From NCBI GenBank assembly GCA_963825625.1, contig CAWGUF010000037.1, positions 58,988 through 122,987 of the forward strand: 64,000 nucleotides of DNA, given 5' to 3'. How positions within the stretch are numbered: position 1 is the first letter of the stretch; every line of letters starts with the position of its first letter. Under the pieces are notes generated by a model. It saw nothing but the letters and a program-made list of their open reading frames with translations, searched no databases and was not told the origin of the DNA. Below are positions 37,694 through 45,803 of the stretch, one piece after another. The position numbers and the translations under genes were made by a program. The DNA is from CAMDPA01 sp963825625 (lineage in GTDB: Bacteria > Pseudomonadota > Alphaproteobacteria > Rhizobiales > Hyphomicrobiaceae).

Positions 37694-40009
37694 ATGAGTG
37701 AACACGCCAAGGGCCGCCGTGAGGACCTGCGCCTGCTGACGGGAAACGGCAAGTATACCTCCGACTGGGATCTTCCGGGGCAGGTGCATGGCGCATTTCT
37801 GCGCTCGGATCGGGCGCATGCGGCAATCAAGTCGATCGACACTTCCGGCGCGCTCGCTCTGCCCGGCGTGATTGCGGTGCTTACCGGCGAGGACCTCGTC
37901 AGTGATGGATGGAAGAGCCCGCAGCCAATGCAATTGCCGCCCGGCAAGGATGGCTTCAATCTGATCGTTCCGTACCGGCCGGCACTGGCGCATGGTCGGG
38001 TCCGGTTCTCAGGCGAGCCGGTGGCGCTGGTGATTGCAGACAACGATGAGACAGCGCGCGACGGGGCGGAAGCGCTGGTCGTGGACTATGAGGATCTGCC
38101 TATCGTGGTCACGGCTGCGGACGCATTGGGTGGGGATGCGCCGCAACTGCACGACGTGGCACCGGGCAATGTCGGTTTTCTGTTCGATTACGGAGACGAG
38201 GCAAAAACCAATGCCGCCTTCGCAAATGCCGTGCACCTGGTCAAGATGACGGTCGATGCGCAGCGTATCCATGGGCATCCGATGGAGCCCAAGGCTTGCG
38301 CTGCGGCCTGGGATGCGGCGACGGATAGCTGGGATGTCTACATGCAGCATCAGGGTCGCAACGACATTCTTGCGGCTCTTTCCCATACGACAGGGTTGCC
38401 GGCCGATCGCTTCCGTATCGCGGCGCATGATGTCGGCGGCGCATTTGGCGTGCGCGGGGAGTGCTACCCGGAGAACGTGGCCATCGTCTATGCGGCGAAG
38501 AAAGTCGGCCGGCCGGTGAAATGGGTGGGGTCCCGCTCGGAGACCTTTGTCAGCGATCACCACGGGCGAGCGGCAGAGCTGACCGGTGAGCTGGCGCTCG
38601 ACAAGGACGGCAAATTCCTCGGCCTGCGGGTGGGCTGGCTGGTCAATCTGGGAGCTTTCTGCTCGGCTGCCGGGCCGCTCATCAACACGGTAGCGGCGCC
38701 GCGCTCGATGTCGTCCAACGTGTATACGGTGCCGGCGCTCTATGGCCTCAACAGGCTGGTGTTTACGAACACGACGCCGACGACGGCATACCGTGGCGCC
38801 GGACGGCCCAACGTCGCGGCGCTGTGGGAACGGCTGGTGGACGAGGCGGCGCGGGTTACCGGCATCGATCGCATCGAGTTGCGGCGTCGCAATCTGCTGG
38901 CGAAGAGCGCGTTTCCCTATACGACGCCGGCCGGCTCCGAGTATGACAGCGGAGACCCTGCGGCGCTGCTCGACAAGGCACTGGCAGTGGCTGACTGGGC
39001 GGGCTTCGAGGCACGCCGGGTGGATGCCCAGGCGCGAGGCAAGCTGCGCGGCATCGGCTGCGCCACCTTCATCGAGCCTTCGGGCAGCGTGGGGGCGGAA
39101 GAAATCACGATCAAGTTCGACGGCGAGGGACGGCTTACCTTCTACACCAATGCGGGACCTTCAGGTCAGGGTTACGAAACGGTGTATGCGGACTTGGTCG
39201 GCTCGGTGCTGGGCATCGACGGCGACACCATCACGTCACGCTCAAGCGACCCGAAGGGACCGGCGTTGGCCGGAACCGGCTCATACGGTTCGCGCTCGCT
39301 GATCAGCCACGGCTCGGCATTGTTCAAGGGCGCGCTCGATATCGTTGCGAAAGGGGTGGAGCTCGCCGCGGAAAAGCTCGAAGTGTCCGCAGCGGACATC
39401 GAGTTCAAGGATGGCCGCTATGTGGTCAAGGGTACCGATCTTTCGGTTACGATTACGGAGCTTGCCAAGGCGCATGCCGGCAAGGGTGAGGGCGGAGCCA
39501 ATCCACTCGACACAACAACAAAAGTGCCGGTGACCGCCGCATTTCCATCCGGTGCGCACATTTCGGAGGTGGAGATCGACCCCGACACGGGGGTGGTGGA
39601 TATCGTGCGCTACATTGCCGTCGACGATTGCGGCGTCGTCTACAACCACCAGATCGTCGAAGGTCAGATGCATGGCGGCCTGATGCAGGGCATCGGGCAG
39701 GTCATGGGTGAGCATATCGTCTATGATAACGAAAGCGGGCAGATGTTGTCGGGCTCGTTCATGGACTACATGATGCCGCGCATCGATACCTTCCAGCATC
39801 AGAAGGATCTGGAGCTTTACGACGTTCCCGTGCCCTCTCCCGCCAATCCGCTCGGGGCCAAGGGTGCGGGAGAAGCGGGGGCCACAGGTTCCGTGCCGTG
39901 CCTCGCCAACGCCGTGCACGATGCGCTGGCGCCCGTCGGTGTCAGGCACGTCGATATGCCGTTCACGCCGTCGCGGATCTGGACGGCTATCCAGGACGCG
40001 AATCGTTAG
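37694..40009 (+). CDS. Xanthine dehydrogenase/CoxL-family molybdopterin-binding subunit (orphan)
   Basis: 771 residues of the molybdenum hydroxylase large-subunit family. Visible motifs are GRREDLRLLTGNGKYTSDW, the HPMEP block, GGAFGVRGE, AYRGAGRPN, and GAKGAGEAGATG with the catalytic Glu727. The AYRGAGRP loop lacks the cysteine of true CO dehydrogenase, so hydroxylation of an organic acid, aldehyde or aromatic is more likely. No FAD or 2Fe-2S subunit is adjacent. Position after tctBAC suggests a common substrate. Confidence 0.9.
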   Translation: MSEHAKGRREDLRLLTGNGKYTSDWDLPGQVHGAFLRSDRAHAAIKSIDTSGALALPGVIAVLTGEDLVSDGWKSPQPMQLPPGKDGFNLIVPYRPALAHGRVRFSGEPVALVIADNDETARDGAEALVVDYEDLPIVVTAADALGGDAPQLHDVAPGNVGFLFDYGDEAKTNAAFANAVHLVKMTVDAQRIHGHPMEPKACAAAWDAATDSWDVYMQHQGRNDILAALSHTTGLPADRFRIAAHDVGGAFGVRGECYPENVAIVYAAKKVGRPVKWVGSRSETFVSDHHGRAAELTGELALDKDGKFLGLRVGWLVNLGAFCSAAGPLINTVAAPRSMSSNVYTVPALYGLNRLVFTNTTPTTAYRGAGRPNVAALWERLVDEAARVTGIDRIELRRRNLLAKSAFPYTTPAGSEYDSGDPAALLDKALAVADWAGFEARRVDAQARGKLRGIGCATFIEPSGSVGAEEITIKFDGEGRLTFYTNAGPSGQGYETVYADLVGSVLGIDGDTITSRSSDPKGPALAGTGSYGSRSLISHGSALFKGALDIVAKGVELAAEKLEVSAADIEFKDGRYVVKGTDLSVTITELAKAHAGKGEGGANPLDTTTKVPVTAAFPSGAHISEVEIDPDTGVVDIVRYIAVDDCGVVYNHQIVEGQMHGGLMQGIGQVMGEHIVYDNESGQMLSGSFMDYMMPRIDTFQHQKDLELYDVPVPSPANPLGAKGAGEAGATGSVPCLANAVHDALAPVGVRHVDMPFTPSRIWTAIQDANR

Positions 40010-40178
40010 ATCGCTCACGTGCCGTTCCGGCCTATCGGTCGGGCACTCCGCGGGGGCGGCGCACCGGCGCCGGGCCACAGTCGCGGCCTGGAGCGCTTCT
40101 GTCTAAGTCGGTAAGTCGAAAGCGCATCTAGCAAGAGCGGGGCGCGGCTCGGGCCGAGAGACTTTGGGCGTCCCATGC

Positions 40179-40193
40179 CGAGGCGAAGCCTCG
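40179..40193. terminator. Short GC hairpin between convergent genes
   Basis: CGAGGC-gaa-GCCTCG followed by AATGTTT. It lies in the 214-base gap between the molybdenum hydroxylase gene and the MFS gene, which converge. A weak candidate for the end of the plus-strand transcript. Confidence 0.35.
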
Positions 40194-40223
40194 AATGTTT
40201 CGCGGCGGGCAGGATGCTTGCGC

Positions 40224-41699
40224 TCACGTCTCTTTGCGACGGTGGAGCAGTAGCGCAACAGCGATGGCAAACGCAGCAACGGCAAATACGACGTTGATGC
40301 CAAACACCCATTCCATGGCGTGAGCGACGGTAGCGCGGCTGGCCCCGTCGGCGAGGCCGGCGGACGCTGCGACGGTACCGGATGCGGCTGCGCCAAACGA
40401 AATCCCGATGTTGCGAATGGCCTGCACAGAGGTGCCGGCGATCTGGCGCTCGGCGGGTGGCGCAACGGCGATGATGTGCTGGATCGCGGGATTATTGAGA
40501 AAGCCGATGCCGGCGCCGCTGGCGCCGATTGCGATTGCGATCGCAAGCACCGGTCCTGCGTCGACGGTGAGCGCAATTGCAATGGACGCGGAGAGCAGCA
40601 GCGCGAGCCCCATCACGATCGATGCCGGGGCTAGCGAGGGGCGCAGGGTCGCGACCATAAGCGCCGTCGTGGTCCACATGAAGGACTGGATCGCGAAGAG
40701 GTAGCCGGCTGTCAGCGGTGCGACGCCATGCAGTGCCTGCAGGTAGAATGTCGTGTAGGTGTTGACGAAAGCCATCACGATACTGACGAGAAAGAAGATC
40801 CAGAATGTCGCGCCCAACTCGGTCGTGATTGCTACGACCTTGCGCGGGAAGATGTTGTGCTCGGCCTTTGCGTCCATCACGAAAGCGACGGCGGCGATGG
40901 CAAGCGCAGCGACGACCAGGAGAGTTTGCAAGACGGCAGCAGTGGTGAGCGAGGTCGCGCTCAATAGCAACACAGAGACGGCGAGCAGAGAGAGCCGCAA
41001 GTAGGGTATGCGGGACAAGCGGCCGTGTCCCTTGTCGCCCTCCACGTAGCGCCAGGCCAGGGCGGCGAAAATCAGGCAGAGCGGTACCAAAGACCAGAAT
41101 GCGCCGCGCCATACACCACCGGCCTCGGCGAACAGCGCGCCGTAACCGGGGCCGCCGACGGTGGCAACGCCCCAGGTGGTGGAGACGACACCGAGCGCGC
41201 GGCTCCGCAAGTGAGCGGGGTAGCTGGTCGCAACGAGGCCATAGGCCTGGGAAGAAATCGCGCCGCCGCCAATTCCCTGAACGAGGCGCCAGGCGACAAG
41301 GGTCGGCATGTCTGTGGCCAAGGCGGATCCGGTAAGACCCAGACCCAGCAACAGGCCGGCACCTGCATAGGCTCGGCGTGCGCCGAACGCGTCGCGCATC
41401 GGGCCGGCACTGGCAGCGCCGACGATGGCGCCGACGGCGAATAGAGAGAAAGCCCAGGTGTAGTAGCCGAGGCCGCCGAGATCGGTGACGACCGAGGGCA
41501 TGACGGTAGCGACGACGAACTGATTGATGGCGAACAGCAGCATGCCGAGGTTGAGGACAAACGTGTAGATGCCATAGCGACCGACGAAGACCTCGGTCCA
41601 ATGGGCGTTGGCCTGCTGCCCGCTGCTGCCCGTCGTATCCAATCGATCCGTCCGCTCGCCCTGTCGCCTGCAGTGTCCCGCAGCGACTCCTCTGTCCAA
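40224..41699 (-). CDS. MFS transporter (DHA2-like drug/metabolite exporter)
   Basis: 491 residues with 12 to 14 hydrophobic segments. Motif A-like GPMRDAFGARRAYAGAGLLL and motif C-like GVVSTTWGVATVGGPGYGALFAE mark an antiporter-type exporter. The TTG at 41699 follows GGGAG and gives a polar N-terminus of about 40 residues; no later ATG is found before the first helix. Substrate unknown. Confidence 0.88.
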   Translation of the reverse strand: MDRGVAAGHCRRQGERTDRLDTTGSSGQQANAHWTEVFVGRYGIYTFVLNLGMLLFAINQFVVATVMPSVVTDLGGLGYYTWAFSLFAVGAIVGAASAGPMRDAFGARRAYAGAGLLLGLGLTGSALATDMPTLVAWRLVQGIGGGAISSQAYGLVATSYPAHLRSRALGVVSTTWGVATVGGPGYGALFAEAGGVWRGAFWSLVPLCLIFAALAWRYVEGDKGHGRLSRIPYLRLSLLAVSVLLLSATSLTTAAVLQTLLVVAALAIAAVAFVMDAKAEHNIFPRKVVAITTELGATFWIFFLVSIVMAFVNTYTTFYLQALHGVAPLTAGYLFAIQSFMWTTTALMVATLRPSLAPASIVMGLALLLSASIAIALTVDAGPVLAIAIAIGASGAGIGFLNNPAIQHIIAVAPPAERQIAGTSVQAIRNIGISFGAAASGTVAASAGLADGASRATVAHAMEWVFGINVVFAVAAFAIAVALLLHRRKET

Positions 41700-41859
41700 A
41701 CTCCCGGAACGTTAGAACGCGGCAATCAGCGCTGTCCATCCTCAGTCGTCAACATGGAATGCCTGGTTGGGTTGGGCAGAACCGGTCATGGCGTTCGGGA
41801 TTGCTTCAGCTATAGTCCGGCAATGGAGATCGAAAGCAGGTAGCCACAGGAGCACCGCC

Positions 41860-42900
41860 ATGACAGCCGCAAAACTCCCACTCCTGCCAACATCGCTGGT
41901 CGGCTCCTATGCTCAGCCGAACTGGCTGCTCGATCGAGAGAAACTGGCGAAGCGGTTTCCACCGCGGACCCGCGCCCGGGAGTTGTGGCGGGTCGATGAT
42001 GCTTTCCTGAAGGAAGCGCAGGACGATGCGACGCTGCTGGCGATACGGGACCAGGAGCGGGCGGGGCTGGACATCATCACCGATGGCGAGATGCGGCGCG
42101 AGAGCTACTCCAACAGGTTCGCGACGGCGCTCGAAGGCGTGGATATCGACAATCCGGGAACCGCGCTGGATCGCTCGGGGCACCCAAATCCTGTGCCGCG
42201 TGTGGTCGCGCGGGTTCGGCGCAAACACCCCGTGGAGGTGGAGGATGTGCGCTTCCTGCGCGCAAATACCGACCGGCGGATCAAGATCACCGTGCCCGGG
42301 CCCTTCACGATGTCGCAGCAGGCGCAGAACGATTTCTATGGCGATGAAGCCGAGATGGCGATGGACTATGCGGTAGCCGTCAACGAGGAAATCAAGGACC
42401 TGTTCGCGGCTGGCGCGGATATCGTGCAGATCGACGAGCCCTACATGCAGGCGCGGCCAGCCAAGGCCGATGTTTATGGGCTCGCCGCGCTCAATCGTGC
42501 GCTCGAGGGGGTTCAGGGGGAGACGGCAGTGCACGTTTGTTTCGGGTATGCAGCCATTATACACGAACGGCCGAGCGGCTATTCTTTCCTGCCGCAGTTC
42601 ACGGGATGTCCGGTGCATGGCGTGTCGATCGAGACAGCGCAATCGGGATTGGATTGCTCCGTACTCACGACGCTGCCCGATAAGCGGATCATACTTGGTG
42701 TGCTGGATCTGTCGGATGCGAGCGTGGAGAGCCCGGAGACCGTTGCTGCGCGTATTCGGCGGGCGCTGCCTTATGCGGCTGCGGATCGCATCGTCGTGGC
42801 ACCGGATTGCGGGCTCAAGTACCTGCCGCGAGATATTGCCTACGCGAAGATGAAGGCGATGGTCGACGGCGCGGCAATCGTGAGGCGCGAGCTGGCCTGA
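41860..42900 (+). CDS. Cobalamin-independent methionine synthase-like protein, second copy
   Basis: 346 residues, again only the catalytic barrel of MetE. The zinc ligands are His225 and Cys227 (VHVCFGY) and Cys317 (APDCGL), and ADIVQIDEPYMQ is the substrate motif. It begins LPLLPTSLVGSYAQPNW, a signature of stand-alone MetE-like proteins. CAGGAG precedes the ATG at 41860. Its last 86 bases overlap the convergent monooxygenase gene. Confidence 0.87.
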   Translation: MTAAKLPLLPTSLVGSYAQPNWLLDREKLAKRFPPRTRARELWRVDDAFLKEAQDDATLLAIRDQERAGLDIITDGEMRRESYSNRFATALEGVDIDNPGTALDRSGHPNPVPRVVARVRRKHPVEVEDVRFLRANTDRRIKITVPGPFTMSQQAQNDFYGDEAEMAMDYAVAVNEEIKDLFAAGADIVQIDEPYMQARPAKADVYGLAALNRALEGVQGETAVHVCFGYAAIIHERPSGYSFLPQFTGCPVHGVSIETAQSGLDCSVLTTLPDKRIILGVLDLSDASVESPETVAARIRRALPYAAADRIVVAPDCGLKYLPRDIAYAKMKAMVDGAAIVRRELA

Positions 42901-44359
42901 TGCGATGCCGTTCGGCCTCAGCTGATCCGGCGTCAGCCTCGAACACGTAGTCGCCGGGATCGAGGCGGCGCGTGCGCCGCCGGTATTCGCGCATGGTCCA
43001 GGGCCACTGGGTGACGATGCGGCCGTTCTCGAGCTTGAAGTAGGTGTGGCAGGCGGCATCTGCGATTACGCTGTCGGACAGGCGGGCGCGGACCTCCTCG
43101 TTGAAGGCGTTCAGGACGTCGGCGCGGATTTCGATCGTCCTGGCGCGGCGTGACCGCATCGCTTTCAAGCAGCGCACGATGTAGCGTGCCTGGCATTCGA
43201 GAAAGAAGATGATGCTGCCGGAGGAGTTGGTATTGGGGCCGTACAGCATGAAAAAGTTCGGGCAGCCAGAGACGGTGAGGCCAAGGTAAGCCTCGGCGCC
43301 GTCTTGCCAGGCTGCGGCCAGGTCGAAGCCGGCGCGGCCGGTGATGTGCAGGTGCGGCAGATATGCGGTCGGGCGAAATCCGGTGCCGTAGATGATGACG
43401 TCGACGTTGCGGGTCACTCCATCGCTGGTGCGAATTGCATCTTGCGTGATCTGTTCGACGGGCACATTGATCAGCTCGACGTTGGGCCGCTGCAACGCAG
43501 GATACCAATCGTTCGATTGCAGCATGCGCTTGCAGCCGAAGGGGTATGTTGGCGTCAGCTTGGCGCGAAGCGCAGGGTCGGGCACCTCAGTTGTGAGGTA
43601 GTGGAGCCAGGCGGTGCGGGCCTCGGCTGCGAGCTCGTCCGAATAGCGTCGTGCCGTGCCGTTATCGAACTCGCGCAGGATATCCCATCGATCGCGGGGG
43701 CGGCGGCCCATCACACGCTCGTCGCGCGGTCTCACGTATTGCGGCGAGCGGTGGCAGACATGAAGCTGGCCAGCGACCTTTGCGATCTCCGGCACGAACT
43801 GAATGGCGCTGGCGCCAGTGCCGATCACGGCAACACGCCTGCCGGACAGATCGATCGCGTGATTCCATTCGGATGAATGAAAGGACGGTCCGGCGAATGT
43901 CGCCCTGCCGGGGATGTCGGGCACTATCGGCTGGTTGAATATGCCGACGCCGGAGACGAGAACGCGGACCAGGATCGTCTCGCCGCTGGAGAGTGCAACG
44001 CGCCATAAGCCCATCTCGTCGTCGAAGCAGGCGGACGTCACCTGGGTCTCGAGCCGGATATGGGCGATGACGTCGTATTTGTCGGCGCAGTGGTTCAGGT
44101 AGGCGAGGATCTCTGATTGGCGGCCGAACCGTGACTGCCAGGGCCAGCTCTGCTCGAAGGAATAGGAGTAGAGGCGGGACGGCACGTCGCAGGCCGCACC
44201 GGGATAGGTGTTGTCGCGCCAGACGCCGCCGATCGAATTTGATTTTTCGAGGATGACGAAATCGCGCATGCCGGCCCGGTGCAGGCGTATGCCAAGCCCG
44301 ATGCCTCCGAAGCCGGCGCCGATGATGGCGACTTCTCTGGTATCCTCGTTCCTGCCCAT
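42815..44359 (-). CDS. Flavin-containing (Baeyer-Villiger-type) monooxygenase
   Basis: 514 residues. Two Rossmann motifs (GAGFGGIGLGIRL and GTGASAIQF) flank the Baeyer-Villiger fingerprint FAGPSFHSSEWNH, an exact FxGxxxHxxxW. Catalyses NADPH- and oxygen-dependent conversion of ketones to esters or oxidises other carbonyls. The C-terminal ~30 residues are Arg/Ser-rich and encoded within the overlap with the opposite gene, suggesting loss of an earlier stop. Confidence 0.9.
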   Translation of the reverse strand: MGRNEDTREVAIIGAGFGGIGLGIRLHRAGMRDFVILEKSNSIGGVWRDNTYPGAACDVPSRLYSYSFEQSWPWQSRFGRQSEILAYLNHCADKYDVIAHIRLETQVTSACFDDEMGLWRVALSSGETILVRVLVSGVGIFNQPIVPDIPGRATFAGPSFHSSEWNHAIDLSGRRVAVIGTGASAIQFVPEIAKVAGQLHVCHRSPQYVRPRDERVMGRRPRDRWDILREFDNGTARRYSDELAAEARTAWLHYLTTEVPDPALRAKLTPTYPFGCKRMLQSNDWYPALQRPNVELINVPVEQITQDAIRTSDGVTRNVDVIIYGTGFRPTAYLPHLHITGRAGFDLAAAWQDGAEAYLGLTVSGCPNFFMLYGPNTNSSGSIIFFLECQARYIVRCLKAMRSRRARTIEIRADVLNAFNEEVRARLSDSVIADAACHTYFKLENGRIVTQWPWTMREYRRRTRRLDPGDYVFEADAGSAEAERHRIRPARASRLPRRRPSPSSSRRQYLAAGT

Positions 44360-44377
44360 CGGCCAGCGCGGCTCCTG

Positions 44378-44743
44378 TCACATCGGCCGCGGAACACGCG
44401 CCAGGCAGCCGACCAGCCGTTCTATGCGGTCGACCTCGAAGGCCTGCCAGCGGGCGTCGATGTCGTCGTCGAGTGCGGCGGTGTCATCGGTCGTGCTGCC
44501 GGTGAGGCGGGCGTGGATGGCGGTCAGCAGCGGCTCCAATGTCGGCTTCAGCTCGAATGTTCGCATGTCATCGGGCGTCCAGCCGATCAGCATGGCTGCC
44601 TTGAGGAACGCTTTCGGGTCCGGTGTGGTGGTGCTGATCTCGCGCAGACGTTCCAGACGCGCGATGTCCTCCTTGATGAGGTGCTGGCGGAAATAGCTGT
44701 CCTCGGTCTGAAGCCGAGCGGCAAGGTCGTTGATCAATCGCAT
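44378..44743 (-). CDS. Conserved hypothetical protein, 121 residues
   Basis: No family recognised. A soluble, mostly helical, acidic protein (ARLERLREISTTTPDPKAFLKAAMLIGWTPDDMRTF). It overlaps the tsaC stop by ten bases and is followed 18 bases later by the monooxygenase gene. This makes a likely tsaC-orf-monooxygenase transcript and supports expression. Confidence 0.6.
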   Translation of the reverse strand: MRLINDLAARLQTEDSYFRQHLIKEDIARLERLREISTTTPDPKAFLKAAMLIGWTPDDMRTFELKPTLEPLLTAIHARLTGSTTDDTAALDDDIDARWQAFEVDRIERLVGCLARVPRPM

Positions 44744-45720
44744 GGTCGTCGGTCCTCCGCCGGGCGCGGTGCGGCAGCGCGTTGCAGCCGGTCGTTGATG
44801 GCTTCTCCCAGGCCATGGCCTGGTATCGGCATAACGGCGATCCGTGTAGCCGACATCGTGTCGAGATGGCGCAAAGCTGCGAACAGGTTCGCGGCTGCCT
44901 CGACAAGATCGCCCGTCGCGCTGAGATTGACAATCGGTCCGTCGTGGGGCGGCACCGCGGGACCGAAGGCCAAGAGGGCCTCATCGGGCTCAGGCTGAAC
45001 GATTTGAAGGCGCATGGGCGCCTTGGGGGCATAATGGCTGGCGAGCTGGCCGGGCGATGACGGTCTGGCGCTGGTCTTGGATGTGGCGCAGCGGAGGATT
45101 GCCTCGCCCAGGCGTGCCTCGATCGCATCGGCGGTGATGGCGCCCGCGCGGAGGATCACGATCTTTTCGCCCGAGGCATCCAGAATGGTGGATTCCAGGC
45201 CGTGCCTGCAGGGGCCGCCATCCAGGATCATGGCGGGTGCGGAACCGAGGTCGGCTTCGACATGGCGTGCGGTGGTTGGGCTGACGTGGCCTGACCGGTT
45301 GGCGGAGGGCGCGGCAACAGGTCGACCCGTCGCGGCGAGGAGTGCGGAGGCGACAGGATGGTCGGGAATGCGTACGCCGACGGTATCGAGGCCGGCGGTG
45401 GCGAGGTCGCAAACGCCGCCATTGCTTCGGCGCGGCAATACCAGTGTCAGCGGTCCTGGCCAGAAGGCCTGGGCCAAGAGCAGCGCTCTGCCTTCGAGCA
45501 CGGCGATCCGCTGCGCGGCGGCGAGATCAGCTACATGGGCGATCAATGGGTTGAAGCGTGGGCGGCCCTTGGCCGCGTAGATGCGGGCGACGGCCTCGCC
45601 GTTGCTGGCATCCGCACCAAGGCCGTAAACCGTCTCGGTGGGGAAGGCAACGAGCTGGCCATCGCGCAGCAGGCGCGCTGCTTGGGCAATCGATTCCGGG
45701 TCGGCTGTCGCGATCGGCAT
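44734..45720 (-). CDS. tsaC: Threonylcarbamoyl-AMP synthase (Sua5/TsaC)
   Basis: 328 residues, the long Sua5 form: a YrdC domain (LVAFPTETVYGLGADASN, KGRPRFNPLIAHV, PSANRSGHVSPT) and a C-terminal Sua5 domain (~200-328). Makes threonylcarbamoyl-AMP for the t6A37 modification of tRNAs reading ANN codons. The ATG at 45720 fits the family start; a longer in-frame start would run into the divergent promoter. Confidence 0.95.
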   Translation of the reverse strand: MPIATADPESIAQAARLLRDGQLVAFPTETVYGLGADASNGEAVARIYAAKGRPRFNPLIAHVADLAAAQRIAVLEGRALLLAQAFWPGPLTLVLPRRSNGGVCDLATAGLDTVGVRIPDHPVASALLAATGRPVAAPSANRSGHVSPTTARHVEADLGSAPAMILDGGPCRHGLESTILDASGEKIVILRAGAITADAIEARLGEAILRCATSKTSARPSSPGQLASHYAPKAPMRLQIVQPEPDEALLAFGPAVPPHDGPIVNLSATGDLVEAAANLFAALRHLDTMSATRIAVMPIPGHGLGEAINDRLQRAAAPRPAEDRRPCD

Positions 45721-45803
45721 TGCCGCTTCCTGCGCAAAGTCTTTTCCAGATGGGCGCGCCGAACTAATGTGCAGGTGACTCGCACATGGGATAAGAGGCG
45801 CCA
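45721..45803. promoter_or_regulatory. Divergent promoter between tsaC and the acyl-CoA dehydrogenase
   Basis: 83 bases shared by two oppositely read genes. It has no clear dyad and must hold both promoters. Confidence 0.4.

Noticed and set aside
37694..40009. Carbon monoxide dehydrogenase large subunit
   Set aside because: The active-site loop reads AYRGAGRP rather than the cysteine-containing loop of true CO dehydrogenase, and partner subunits are missing.
41806..43059. Minus-strand open frame of 417 codons opposite the second MetE-like gene
   Set aside because: Antisense to a gene with intact zinc ligands, and its product resembles no family.
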